A stretch of 64,000 bases of DNA from Entomospira nematocerorum (GTDB lineage Bacteria; Spirochaetota; Spirochaetia; WRBN01). The stretch lies in assembly GCF_028748105.1 (NCBI RefSeq), contig NZ_CP118168.1, positions 620,001 through 684,000 on the forward strand. Reading direction: 5' to 3'. Below, one piece after another: positions 7,547-16,483 of the stretch. The notes under the pieces were generated by a model. It made no database searches. It was not told the origin of the DNA and saw only the letters and a list, made by a program, of their open reading frames with translations. Both the position numbers and the translations under genes were made by a program. Within the stretch, counting starts at the first letter, position 1. The number at the start of each line of letters is the position of its first letter.

Positions 7547-9034
7547 ATGTTACATAAAAAAATCCTCTTTGTTACTAGCGAGGCAGTACCTTTTGCGAAG
7601 AGCGGTGGGCTTGGTGATATGGTTACAGCTTTAGCTCAAGCTTTACAAGAGAGAGGGCATGATGTTCGTGTTGTTATGCCTCGCTATTATTCTATTGCAC
7701 GTGATCAGTTATCTCGTCGTATGGAACCACTGGGTGTTCCTCTTGGTTTTGGTGAGGAATGGTGTGCTGTTTTTGAGGCTGATATTACAAACACGAAAGG
7801 GGTTCCCTTCTATTTTATAGAGCATGAGGGATACTTTGGCAGAGAAGGAATTTACGGAGAAGACTCCTCCTCTAGTTTTCCAGATAATTTCGCTAGATAT
7901 ACGCTCCTTAGTCGGGCAGCGTTTCAGCTATGTCGTGCAATTGGGTGGATTCCAGATATTATGCATGCCCATGATTGGCCTACAGCCTTAGTCCCTGTCT
8001 ATTTACAGACATGGGAACGATCGAGAGAGTTTTGCCATACAGCATCTGTTTTTACCATCCATAATCTTGGTTATCAAGGCTGGTTTTCCAAAGATGAGAT
8101 ATTTTATTCGCAAATCAGTGAGAATGATTTTTATCATTATGGGTTAGAGGCTCTTGGTGCAATTAACTTGATGAAGGCTGGTATTACAAGTAGTGATATC
8201 ATTACAACGGTTAGTCCTACTTATGCTCAAGAGATTCAAACAGAGGCCTATGGTGAGGGTCAGGATTGGTTATTACGATCTCGATCTGATCAGATTATTG
8301 GTATTCTGAATGGAATTGATACTGATATTTGGAATCCACAGACGGATATACATATTGAACCTTATAATTACTCTGCAACAGATCGATCAAATAAGATAAA
8401 AATTAAAGCATTACTACAAGAGAGAATGAATCTACCTGTTATTAAAGATCAGCCTTTAGTTGCTATGATTTCTCGATTAGTATCGCAGAAAGGCATAGAG
8501 CTTCTTCTCGGTGATTGGGGCGTTTTATCACGATTAATGCACTATCACAATCAGGTTCAAGTTGTTATCATTGGGACTGGTGAGGAGTACTTTGAGCAAG
8601 AGCTCAAGGCTTTATCAAACCGATACCCCCACAATATTAGAGTGAATATTCTTTTTGATGAACCTTTATCTCATGTGGTTGAAGCTGGGGCTGACTTTTT
8701 TTTGATGCCTAGTCGTTACGAGCCATGTGGCTTGAATCAGATGTATAGTTTACGATATGGGACTTTACCAATAGTCCGACGTACAGGAGGATTAGTCGAT
8801 ACTGTTACGTCCTATCAAAAGGAAACAGGTGATGGAACGGGATGGATTTTTAATGACTATAATGTAGATGGATGTTGGTGGGCTCTTAATGATGCTATAG
8901 AAACATATTATCAACGTCCCGATCACATTGAAGGTATGCGTGAACGAGCTATGAAGGAAGATTTTACTTGGATGTCAAGTGCTAAGTTATACGAGACTGC
9001 CTATGAACGAGCTATTAAGTATAGAAATACATAA
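7547..9034 (+). CDS. glgA: Glycogen synthase (ADP-glucose type)
   Basis: This 495-residue glycosyltransferase of family GT5 extends alpha-1,4-glucan using ADP-glucose. The N-terminal KxGG motif is present as FAKSGGLGDMVTALA (near residue 15-30), then HAHDWPTALVP and FTIHNLGYQG. In the C-terminal domain MISRLVSQKGIELL and the nucleotide-sugar site PSRYEPCGLNQMYSLRYGTLPIVRRTGGL appear. The ATG at 7547 is preceded by AAAGGGGG; the longer frame from 7493 would run through the flgK terminator, so it is rejected. No other glycogen gene is in the window, so this may be a solitary glgA. Family assignment is firm; the donor sugar is inferred from the family. Confidence 0.94.
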   Translation: MLHKKILFVTSEAVPFAKSGGLGDMVTALAQALQERGHDVRVVMPRYYSIARDQLSRRMEPLGVPLGFGEEWCAVFEADITNTKGVPFYFIEHEGYFGREGIYGEDSSSSFPDNFARYTLLSRAAFQLCRAIGWIPDIMHAHDWPTALVPVYLQTWERSREFCHTASVFTIHNLGYQGWFSKDEIFYSQISENDFYHYGLEALGAINLMKAGITSSDIITTVSPTYAQEIQTEAYGEGQDWLLRSRSDQIIGILNGIDTDIWNPQTDIHIEPYNYSATDRSNKIKIKALLQERMNLPVIKDQPLVAMISRLVSQKGIELLLGDWGVLSRLMHYHNQVQVVIIGTGEEYFEQELKALSNRYPHNIRVNILFDEPLSHVVEAGADFFLMPSRYEPCGLNQMYSLRYGTLPIVRRTGGLVDTVTSYQKETGDGTGWIFNDYNVDGCWWALNDAIETYYQRPDHIEGMRERAMKEDFTWMSSAKLYETAYERAIKYRNT

Positions 9035-9061
9035 TTAATTATTATAAATGATGCCAAGTGT

Positions 9062-10102
9062 CTATTTTTGATATGAGTCAACTTGGTGGACGATAAGAGC
9101 TTTTAGACCAGCTTCAAATGGTATTTGGGGGTACCAGTATAAGGTTTTTTCTATTTTTGACGGATCAATGGCATAGCGTAAATCATGCCCTGGACGATCT
9201 GGAACAAGGGTGATAAGATTTAAGTACTCGTTATATACACTCTTGATATCATTTTTTGCTGGGGTAGTTAGCTCTGCATAAAGTTTACAGAGGATTTGGA
9301 GGAGTTCTCTATTGGAGTATTCATTACGTGCACCAATATTATAGTTTTCTCCCGTATTACCATAGCACAGGATAGTCCATATAGCGCGGACGTGATCGGA
9401 AACATGGATCCAGTCTCTAATATTACTCCCATCCCCATAAAGAGGAATTGGTTTTTTATCATATAAACGGCGAATAGTTTGTGGAATCAATTTTTCTTCA
9501 TGTTGATACAATCCGTAGTTATTACTGCTATGACTCATTGTGGTGGAGAGATTATATGTATGTGCGTACGCTCGTACGAGATGATCACTAGAAGCCTTAC
9601 TTGCACTATATGGATTATTGGGGGCATAGGGAGCTAGCTCTGTAAAGGCAGCATCAGAGGGTTCCAGAGAGCCAAATACCTCATCTGTACTGATATGATG
9701 AAAATGAACAGAGGGATAGTATTGTCGGACAATTTCTAAGAGAGAAAATGTTCCATTAATATTACTTTGAATAAATGGATATCCATTATTAATACTTCTA
9801 TCTACATGACTTTCTGCAGCAAAATGACAAATTGTATCAATATTAAATTTGTAAAGAATGTCTTTTATCAGTATGGAATCACATATATCGCCATAAATGA
9901 ATATATATCTAGGGTTTACTAGTTCTACAAGAGCATTTGAGTGAGCAGCATAAGTAAGTTTATCTATGTTGACTATCGTTCCTGTAAATCCACTCTCTGG
10001 ACTTAGTAAGTAATGAATAAAATTTACACCAATAAAACCACAGCCACCAGTAATTAAGAGGTTTTGCGGATGGCGTATGCAATTTCTATTATTGTTGTTC
10101 AT
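9062..10102 (-). CDS. rfbB: dTDP-glucose 4,6-dehydratase
   Basis: This short-chain dehydrogenase of 346 residues catalyses the second step of dTDP-deoxysugar synthesis, converting dTDP-glucose to the 4-keto-6-deoxy sugar. It has the NAD-binding ITGGCGFIGVNFI near residue 17, HFAAESHVDRSI, the catalytic STDEVFG segment, the YSASKASSD Tyr-Lys pair (Y-x3-K) and SNNYGLYQHEEKLIPQ. The C-terminal part RPGHDLRYAIDPSKI is typical of RmlB. The other rml genes (A, C, D) are not here. The start overlaps the end of the dCMP deaminase gene by 14 bases, so the pair is transcribed together behind flhB. Confidence 0.92.
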   Translation of the reverse strand: MNNNNRNCIRHPQNLLITGGCGFIGVNFIHYLLSPESGFTGTIVNIDKLTYAAHSNALVELVNPRYIFIYGDICDSILIKDILYKFNIDTICHFAAESHVDRSINNGYPFIQSNINGTFSLLEIVRQYYPSVHFHHISTDEVFGSLEPSDAAFTELAPYAPNNPYSASKASSDHLVRAYAHTYNLSTTMSHSSNNYGLYQHEEKLIPQTIRRLYDKKPIPLYGDGSNIRDWIHVSDHVRAIWTILCYGNTGENYNIGARNEYSNRELLQILCKLYAELTTPAKNDIKSVYNEYLNLITLVPDRPGHDLRYAIDPSKIEKTLYWYPQIPFEAGLKALIVHQVDSYQK

Positions 10103-10568
10103 AATTCAATTTTTCATTATTAATATAATCTAGAGTAATATGTGCTTGAGCAAACATCTCTTCACTCTCACATGCATCATGATAACGCCATTGTGCAACA
10201 ATTTTTTTAATACCACAATTGATAATGATCATGGCACAGGTACGACATGGAGTCATGGTACAGTACATGGTTGCCCCATCAATATTAACTCCATGTTTTG
10301 CAGCTTGACAAATAGCATTTTGTTCTGCATGAACTGTCCGCATACAATGTGTTGAGATTCGACCATCATCATGAACAACAGTTTTTAAATTATGACCAAC
10401 CTCATCACAGTGTGGGAAATTGGTGGGACTACCCACATAGCCAGTTGCCAAAATTTGATCATCTTTCGCAATAACAGCTCCACTACGACCACGATCACAT
10501 GTGGCACGTTTAGCTACAGCATCGCAAATTTGCATAAAATAGGTATTCCAAGATGGACGCATGCTCAT
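10089..10568 (-). CDS. Deoxycytidylate (dCMP) deaminase, ComEB type
   Basis: This 159-residue zinc deaminase probably converts dCMP to dUMP, feeding thymidylate synthesis. The zinc-site motifs are HAEQNAI (His and catalytic Glu, near residue 80) and PCRTCAMIIINCGI (two Cys, near residue 107). The loop GYVGSPTNFPHCDEVGH with HC and the following STHCMRTVHAEQ match the dCMP deaminase / ComEB subgroup, not cytidine deaminase. It starts 9 bases after a GAGGAG site, 4 bases downstream of flhB, and overlaps rfbB. It has no link to flagella and probably rides on the same transcript. Confidence 0.9.
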   Translation of the reverse strand: MSMRPSWNTYFMQICDAVAKRATCDRGRSGAVIAKDDQILATGYVGSPTNFPHCDEVGHNLKTVVHDDGRISTHCMRTVHAEQNAICQAAKHGVNIDGATMYCTMTPCRTCAMIIINCGIKKIVAQWRYHDACESEEMFAQAHITLDYINNEKLNYEQQ

Positions 10569-10572
10569 GGTT

Positions 10573-11739
10573 TTAAACTCCTCTCATTCTTGCTTGAATT
10601 TTTGGTAAGCTTGCTAGGATATCGGCTACAATTTTTAGATACTCCTCAGGAACTTCGTCTCCAATTTCAACGGAGGCATACAACGATCGTGCTAAAGGTC
10701 GATTTTCAACGAGGGGAACCCCATTTGCCTGTGCAATTTCACGGATTTTTAGAGCAATTAAATCTTCACCTTTAGCTGTTACACGCGGTGCGGGAGCACC
10801 CCATGTATACTCCAGAGCAATAGAGAAGTGTGTGGGGTTTGTAATAATAACATCAGCCTTAGGAACGTTCTGAATCATGCTACTACGCATAAGCTCCATC
10901 ATTCGCTGTCGAATTAATGATTTAACTTGAGGATTTCCCATATCTTCTTTGACTTCATCTTTAATTTCCTGTTTTGTCATCTTTAAGCTTTCATTGAGTT
11001 GGTGTTTTTGAAATATATAGTCAATCACTGCAAGAGCAAGGAGAAAGATGGCGACAATGAAGACCATTACGAATATGCGAATCAATAAAAATTGTACTGT
11101 TTGAGTCATACTACCTAGTGGTGCTATTGAGATTCTTCTGATTGTACCACTAATAGTAATATAACCTACAAAGCCAATAATAATAACCTTGAAGATAGAT
11201 TTAGCTAAATTGTACATCGCTTCTATAGATAGAAATGTTTTGTTGATATATTTTGCAAAATTAGGAGATATCTTTTTGAGATCAACTTTAATGGCTTTTT
11301 TACTATATACGAAGCCTACTTGACTAGCCATTGCGATAAATGCAGCAAGAAAGGTTGTTGCAAAGATGACTCCAACAGCACGAAAATAATAATGAAAAAA
11401 TGCACTACCTACATAATGATTTATAAATGGCTGATCTCGTGTGGAAGCATTTTCGCCTACTTGGGAGAAGTAAAAGTGCATCATCTCACCTAGAGTTATA
11501 ATGATATGACGACCTAAAAATGCAAATGTAAATAGGGCAACAAGCATGGTGATAGCTTGTGCAAGATCGGCACTCTTCGCAACTTTTCCTTCTTTACGGG
11601 ATTTACGCTTCTTACGATCGGTAGGTTCTTCTGTACGACCCTCATCTTCTGCCTTAGCAAAATGTTGCAGTGAAAACCAAATTAATGATGGTTGATGCAT
11701 AAGATTTTCGGATGCATAATCACTCTGGCATTGGATCAT
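10573..11739 (-). CDS. flhB: Flagellar export switch protein FlhB
   Basis: FlhB sits in the inner membrane beside the FliPQR gate and switches export specificity from rod/hook to filament proteins. The sequence shows EDEGRTEEPTDRKKRKSRKEGKVAKS before four membrane helices, then a cytoplasmic domain with the self-cleavage motif NPTH (in ADVIITNPTHFSIALEYT). The ATG at 11739 overlaps the fliR stop (ATGA), the usual coupled arrangement, giving 388 residues. An in-frame ATG at 11700 (MHQPSLIWFSLQHF) would give 375 and is also possible. It is the last flagellar gene of the operon; flhA, flhF and fliA, which follow flhB in treponemes, are absent here. Confidence 0.93.
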   Translation of the reverse strand: MIQCQSDYASENLMHQPSLIWFSLQHFAKAEDEGRTEEPTDRKKRKSRKEGKVAKSADLAQAITMLVALFTFAFLGRHIIITLGEMMHFYFSQVGENASTRDQPFINHYVGSAFFHYYFRAVGVIFATTFLAAFIAMASQVGFVYSKKAIKVDLKKISPNFAKYINKTFLSIEAMYNLAKSIFKVIIIGFVGYITISGTIRRISIAPLGSMTQTVQFLLIRIFVMVFIVAIFLLALAVIDYIFQKHQLNESLKMTKQEIKDEVKEDMGNPQVKSLIRQRMMELMRSSMIQNVPKADVIITNPTHFSIALEYTWGAPAPRVTAKGEDLIALKIREIAQANGVPLVENRPLARSLYASVEIGDEVPEEYLKIVADILASLPKIQARMRGV

Positions 11740-12515
11740 TTTGGCGCTCGCATTTGTAGAATGAGTTGTCCAAGAGAGATCCATGTTTGCTCTAGAATAT
11801 TACTAAAAAAGTGAAATAAAGCTGGTACTGTCATCATAAGAATAAATAATCCAAGCATGATTTGAATAGGAAATCCCACCATGAGAAGATTCATTTGCGG
11901 AGCTGCTTTTGCCATGAGACCCATCGTAATACTGAGCATAAAGAGAATACCTATAATCGGTAGAGCCATTAGGAGGGCTTGTCCAAATGTTGTTGATAGC
12001 GTTTTAATCATAGTTTGCGCTAGTGGCTCTGCAGAGAAGAGGAGCGTTGTTGCATTGAGATGTAAAAAGCTGCCTTCCACACCGATAAGAAATAATTTGT
12101 GTAATCCAAATGTTTGCATAAAGATAAAAAATGCCGCTAGGTTAAGAAATTGCCCAAGTAGAGGTGATTCACTGTTAGTGAGGGGATCAAACATCTCTGC
12201 TGCTGCAAAGCCCATTTGCATCGAAAACATTTGAGCCATCAGTTCAAACAACATAAAGATAATGACCAGATAAAATCCGATGATAAGACCAATGGTAATC
12301 TCTAAAAAAAGGAGATAGATAAAATCAAAGAAGGATTGAGGTAGTACATATCCATTGGAGTATAAGGTTGGAACGACGATAGTTGCAGTGAGAAGAGCTA
12401 ATCCAGCTCTTGCAGAATAAGGAATACCCTGTATTGATATGAGTGGTGTAATTTGAAGCATTGCAAAAATTCGAGCAAATGCTAGGAAGAGTAGGATTAA
12501 ATAGGTTGGGGTCAT
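11736..12515 (-). CDS. fliR: Flagellar export gate protein FliR
   Basis: This 259-residue polytopic membrane protein is part of the FliP5Q4R1 gate. Recognisable features are the N-terminal helix TYLILLFLAFARIFAMLQITPLI, the segment GFYLVIIFMLFELMAQMFSMQMGFAAAEMFDPL (the FliR core with Gln-Met-Gly-Phe-Ala), and a C-terminal half with ALPIIGILFMLSITMGLMAKAAPQMNLLMVGFPIQ. The order fliP-fliQ-fliR-flhB and the 4-base overlap with flhB support the call. The length is normal for the family. Confidence 0.94.
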   Translation of the reverse strand: MTPTYLILLFLAFARIFAMLQITPLISIQGIPYSARAGLALLTATIVVPTLYSNGYVLPQSFFDFIYLLFLEITIGLIIGFYLVIIFMLFELMAQMFSMQMGFAAAEMFDPLTNSESPLLGQFLNLAAFFIFMQTFGLHKLFLIGVEGSFLHLNATTLLFSAEPLAQTMIKTLSTTFGQALLMALPIIGILFMLSITMGLMAKAAPQMNLLMVGFPIQIMLGLFILMMTVPALFHFFSNILEQTWISLGQLILQMRAPK

Positions 12516-12536
12516 ACAATATTCCTATTTAGTTTA

Positions 12537-12803
12537 CTATGTAAGCATGGAGAGCATAGAAAATAGAGAGACGGTATAAGTGCGTAGCGACTGAAGCATC
12601 CAAGGGAAGAAAAAGGCGAGGGCAAGAAATATTGCGAGAATCTTAGGAACAAATGTAAGTGTCTGATCTTGAATACTCGTTGTTGCTTGAAAAATAGAGA
12701 GAATTAAACCAACAACAGCACCAATTATAAGAATAGGCGCTGATAGCATTAATACCTGCATGATAGCACCACGGAAGAGTGCAATAATTGTTGTTTCTGT
12801 CAT
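12537..12803 (-). CDS. fliQ: Flagellar export gate protein FliQ
   Basis: This 88-residue protein has two membrane helices (about residues 15-40 and 50-75), the usual FliQ layout. Characteristic text is LMLSAPILIIGAVVGLILSIFQATTSIQDQTLTFVPKI. The start is the ATG at 12803, placed 7 bases after AAGGTGG; a TTG 6 bases upstream lies almost on the site and is less likely. It lies between fliP and fliR. Confidence 0.94.
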   Translation of the reverse strand: MTETTIIALFRGAIMQVLMLSAPILIIGAVVGLILSIFQATTSIQDQTLTFVPKILAIFLALAFFFPWMLQSLRTYTVSLFSMLSMLT

Positions 12804-12847
12804 TATCAAACCACCTTATTGATGAAACTCCTAGAACTAACCTGTTA

Positions 12848-13648
12848 TCAACTATTAGCGAAGCTGAGTATGAGTTGTTGTGTTAATAACGTCCAACCAT
12901 CAACCATAACAAAGAGAATTAATTTGAATGGCATAGAAATCATAACAGGAGGAAGCATAATCATTCCCATCGCCATGAGAGCAGAAGCTACAACCATATC
13001 AATAATGATAAATGGAATATAGATATAAATACCCATTTTAAAGGCTTCCGTTAGCTCGTGAAGGATGAATGATGGGATGAGAATATAGGTTGGAATATCC
13101 GCAAGAGATGTAGGAGCTGGTAAATTACGTAGACGCATGAATAATCGGACATTTTCCGGGTTTTTGCGTACTTGTTCGAACATAAAACGACGTATCGGAG
13201 CTTCTGCAGCATTATACATTTCATTAGCAGTCATTTGCCCTGATCTGGCGGGAGCAAGAGCAGTTGTATAAATTTCTTGGAATGTTGGCCACATAATTAA
13301 TATCGTTAAAAACAGTGCTAACCCATTAATAACTTGAGTGGGTGGAGCTTGTTGTAAGCTAAGAGCTCGCTTAACAAAATCTAGAACAATAGAGACTCGT
13401 AAAAAACTAGTCATCAAGATAATAAATGATGGTGCAAGACTCAGAACAGCAAGCAGAAGCATGATCTGGACACTAAATGCCATTTGGCTACCTGTTTCAG
13501 GTTGTAGAACATTGACACCAATCATTGGAATGGGAATTTGACCACCAGGAACACCATCATCCGAGAGGGGAATATCAAAATTTTGTGCAAAAATATGCAT
13601 ATGTAGACTGACAATAGAGAATATAATAAGTAGAATTTTTTTATTCAT
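12848..13648 (-). CDS. fliP: Flagellar export gate protein FliP
   Basis: This 266-residue protein has an N-terminal signal peptide (MNKKILLIIFSIVSLHMHIFAQ), as in most FliP. The family core is present: PSFIILMTSFLRVSIVLDFVKRALSLQQAPPTQVINGLALFLT, then YIYIPFIIIDMVVASALMAMGMIMLPPVMISMPFKLILFVMVDGW. It forms the pore of the export gate in the inner membrane. Its ATG overlaps the fliO stop by 8 bases, a sign of translational coupling. Confidence 0.96.
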   Translation of the reverse strand: MNKKILLIIFSIVSLHMHIFAQNFDIPLSDDGVPGGQIPIPMIGVNVLQPETGSQMAFSVQIMLLLAVLSLAPSFIILMTSFLRVSIVLDFVKRALSLQQAPPTQVINGLALFLTILIMWPTFQEIYTTALAPARSGQMTANEMYNAAEAPIRRFMFEQVRKNPENVRLFMRLRNLPAPTSLADIPTYILIPSFILHELTEAFKMGIYIYIPFIIIDMVVASALMAMGMIMLPPVMISMPFKLILFVMVDGWTLLTQQLILSFANS

Positions 13649-14288
13649 TACGAGTGTCCTCTTGAAAAGGTTCTTTCGATTGATGAAGACGATCAGTATA
13701 CGTCTTTAGAAAGTCTTTATTGTGAATAGGTGCCTGCGTTTCTCTTGTGGAACTTTCTGCTATTGGTTCTGATTTTTTAAAACGACTTTGTAAAAGTGTC
13801 ATAAATCGTTCTGGTTGTGTAGTTGTCTTGTGTGACTGTGATAATCTTAATGTGTCTATACTCTCTTTATCTGTAATTTCAGCAATAGGTGTAATATTAT
13901 CTCCTACGCCAAGAATAAAAATTTTTCCAGCAATATCAACAATACTAATGAGTGCTCCGGATTTGAGCGTTTGTGTCTCAAGGATTTGAATTTGGGAGCT
14001 TTCGGATCCTTGTTTTCCTGAAAATTTTTTAAGAAAGAAGATTGTAATATAAATGAGCCCTAAGACAAAAAGTAAAGATAAAAATGCCTGAAGAAATCCT
14101 ACAAAACCTATAGACTGTGAAGGTGTTACAGTTAGTTCGTTGTCACTTTGTGTATCTAATAAAAGAGTACTTTCATCCTGGTTGTTAATACCTATGTCTT
14201 CTTGAGCGAAAGAGAATAGACCGCTCATAAACAGAACGGTCAATATGAAGATAATTTTTGATAACAATAAAGTACGTGATAGTAGCAT
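13641..14288 (-). CDS. fliO: FliO/FliZ-family flagellar export-assembly protein
   Basis: FliO helps assemble the FliP ring. The 215-residue protein starts with a signal-like helix (LLLSKIIFILTVLFMSGLFSFAQ), has a periplasmic acidic stretch, then a membrane helix FLQAFLSLLFVLGLIYITIFFLKKF (about residues 65-90). A small cytoplasmic beta domain follows, QILETQTLKSGALISIVDIAGKIFILGVGDNITPIAEI, typical of FliO. The C-terminal 60 residues are polar and probably disordered. I chose the ATG at 14288 over a GTG 6 bases upstream because AAAGAG is correctly spaced for the ATG. Location between fliY and fliP supports the call. Confidence 0.85.
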   Translation of the reverse strand: MLLSRTLLLSKIIFILTVLFMSGLFSFAQEDIGINNQDESTLLLDTQSDNELTVTPSQSIGFVGFLQAFLSLLFVLGLIYITIFFLKKFSGKQGSESSQIQILETQTLKSGALISIVDIAGKIFILGVGDNITPIAEITDKESIDTLRLSQSHKTTTQPERFMTLLQSRFKKSEPIAESSTRETQAPIHNKDFLKTYTDRLHQSKEPFQEDTRNE

Positions 14289-14307
14289 TGGCACTCTTTA
14301 TTTCTAC

Positions 14308-15366
14308 TTATCGATCCGAAATTTTGTCAGCACCAGATAAGATTTCTGTGATGCGAACACCAAAATTTTCATCAATAACAACAACCTCTCCCTTTGCAAT
14401 TCTATTATGATTAACAAGAATATCCACAGGTTCGCCAGCAAGTTTATCCAATTCAATAATGGTTCCCTCGCCTATACTGAGAATATCTTTAATGGGTTGA
14501 CGTGTGCGTCCAAGCTCTACCGTCACCTCCATCATAACATCCATTAGCAGACCAATATTCTTTGTTTCTTGTGGAGCACTTCCATTGACTAAGTTAGGCA
14601 AACTAACCCCCTGTACCACGGGTGTGGGTTGATTAATATGTGTACCGCGACCAATGACATTGGTCTGATTGTGATCATAGTAGGAAGCATTTCCCTCACC
14701 GATAGAGAGTAAATCATTACTTTGTTCTGCTATATGATCGGCTTGAGGGGATAGTGCTGCAATGAGTGTTGACTCAATGACCATATATAAAGTGATAGGT
14801 TCTTCCCCAATATGAATAGCATAAGGAACAAGCATGAAGTCATCTGAAGGTAGACGGGTCATTCCAGCATCTATGAGTTGAGCATTGACAGGAGAACTAT
14901 TTATGTGTCCACCTGTTTGTTCTGAAATAATGACAGCCATTTTTTCTGCTAGAGAGGATAAAAACTCGGCAATAGCTGTTGTAGGGATAACATCAGACTC
15001 TTCAGGCTCAATTTGCCCAGTGAGTTCCTCTGTCAGCCTAGTAGCCTCTTGTGCATTTAAAAGATAGTGTTGATTACAGTGAAGATCTCCCGAGAAGCTC
15101 GTGAGTGCATCGATAATTTTTTCGTTCAACTGTTCAAGGAGTTCAATCTTATTGGAGACAGTGATTGTTTGCATCGAGATAGAAATATTTTTGTCTGTCA
15201 TCGATTGTAAAATTTGTTGAATATTTTGGGTTAATGGCGCTAGTATTTGACTGATACTCTCTACAGTATCTGATGGAAAAGAACTATCGTTATCATCCTT
15301 ATGGCCAGTAGCACCCATTAATAGTGCATTTATTTCATCTTGAGATAGAGATCCGTCACCCATCAT
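14308..15366 (-). CDS. fliY: Flagellar motor switch protein FliY (FliN-type)
   Basis: The protein has 352 residues with three parts. The N-terminal SLSQDEINALLMG resembles the CheY-P-binding peptide of FliM. A middle CheC-like region covers about residues 95-240, with TAIAEFLSSLAEKMAVIISEQ. The C-terminal SpoA domain is MDVMMEVTVELGRTRQPIKDILSIGEGTIIELDKLAGEPVDILVNHNRIAKGEVVVIDENFGVRI. This architecture is FliY of Bacillus and spirochaetes rather than the short FliN of enterics. In Bacillus the CheC-like part dephosphorylates CheY-P; whether this one does is inference, since the paired E/N active-site residues are not obvious. It starts immediately after fliM. Confidence 0.92.
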   Translation of the reverse strand: MMGDGSLSQDEINALLMGATGHKDDNDSSFPSDTVESISQILAPLTQNIQQILQSMTDKNISISMQTITVSNKIELLEQLNEKIIDALTSFSGDLHCNQHYLLNAQEATRLTEELTGQIEPEESDVIPTTAIAEFLSSLAEKMAVIISEQTGGHINSSPVNAQLIDAGMTRLPSDDFMLVPYAIHIGEEPITLYMVIESTLIAALSPQADHIAEQSNDLLSIGEGNASYYDHNQTNVIGRGTHINQPTPVVQGVSLPNLVNGSAPQETKNIGLLMDVMMEVTVELGRTRQPIKDILSIGEGTIIELDKLAGEPVDILVNHNRIAKGEVVVIDENFGVRITEILSGADKISDR

Positions 15367-16413
15367 TTAATCATCCTCCCGATCTGATGCTATGAGTTCA
15401 TTAAATTCTTCGCTATGAATTTCTTCTAGCTTATGTGTTATTTGAACAGAAACACGTTTACCAACAACACCAGGACGGCACTCAAATTTAGAGCGATCCC
15501 CGATCTTGAGTATAAGAGAATCTGATGCTTTTGTATTTGGTAGTCGCAATAGATCCCCTACCTTTAATGCCATGATATCACGCATGCTTACATCAATACG
15601 TCCAACTTCGGCAACAATATCAACATGAATACGAGATAACTTTTCTTTTAGAGTAGTTAAATTTTCTGTAGTAAAGCCTCTGCGTACGGAGGCATACCAA
15701 TATTGTGCGGAGAGCTTACTGATAATTGGTTCGATAGTCAGGTAAGGAATACAGAAATTCATCATACCCTCAATTTCTTCAATTTTTGTCTCCATCGTTA
15801 CAAGAATGACCATTTCACTTGGTGGCACAATTTGAGCAAATTGTGGATTAGTTTCAATTTGTCCTAAACGAGCACGTAATTCGATAACTTGGCTCCAAGC
15901 CTCTTTCATATTACTCAACAGGCGAACAACGATTCCACCAAGAACAGCGACTTCAATTTCTGTTAATTCTCGGTTGATTTTACTGCTTTCTCCTGTTCCC
16001 CCAAAAAGGCGATCAATAATAGAGAATGTGATGGAAGGATCAATTTCTAAGATAGCAGAACCCTTGAGTGGATCCATATTAATCACAGATAATGCCGTTG
16101 GGTTTGGAATGGATCGTAAAAATTCTTCATATGTTAGCTGATCAACAGATGCAACATGGACACTCACTAGGGCTCTTAGCTGTGCAGAAAGACTTGTGCT
16201 AGCAAGACGTGAAAATGTTTCATGCATGATAGATACAGTACGAATTTGCTCTTTACTGAATTTATCTGGACGCTTGAAGTCATATATCTTAATACTTCTA
16301 TTTCGCTTTGCCTCAATCGGAGTTCGCATGATATCTTCAGTGCTAGACCCGCTACCTTGAGAAATAGTTGTCAATAATTGATCAATTTCATCTTGTGAAA
16401 GAACTTCTGTCAT
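15367..16413 (-). CDS. fliM: Flagellar motor switch protein FliM
   Basis: This 348-residue C-ring protein receives CheY-P and sets rotation direction. The N-terminal peptide VLSQDEIDQLLTTI (residues 4-17) is the CheY-binding motif. The middle domain includes FKRPDKFSKEQIRTVSIMHETFSRLASTSLS and GSAILEIDPSITFSIIDRLFGG, and the C-terminal SpoA-like part includes VGRIDVSMRDIMALKVGDLLRL. Length and order fliL-fliM-fliY are as in other spirochaetes. It directly abuts fliY. Confidence 0.97.
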   Translation of the reverse strand: MTEVLSQDEIDQLLTTISQGSGSSTEDIMRTPIEAKRNRSIKIYDFKRPDKFSKEQIRTVSIMHETFSRLASTSLSAQLRALVSVHVASVDQLTYEEFLRSIPNPTALSVINMDPLKGSAILEIDPSITFSIIDRLFGGTGESSKINRELTEIEVAVLGGIVVRLLSNMKEAWSQVIELRARLGQIETNPQFAQIVPPSEMVILVTMETKIEEIEGMMNFCIPYLTIEPIISKLSAQYWYASVRRGFTTENLTTLKEKLSRIHVDIVAEVGRIDVSMRDIMALKVGDLLRLPNTKASDSLILKIGDRSKFECRPGVVGKRVSVQITHKLEEIHSEEFNELIASDREDD

Positions 16414-16483
16414 TTGTTATCTTTCCTACTTTAAAATACGATTATTACTTACACGTTGTGTGATTGTGCATACTGGTTAACGG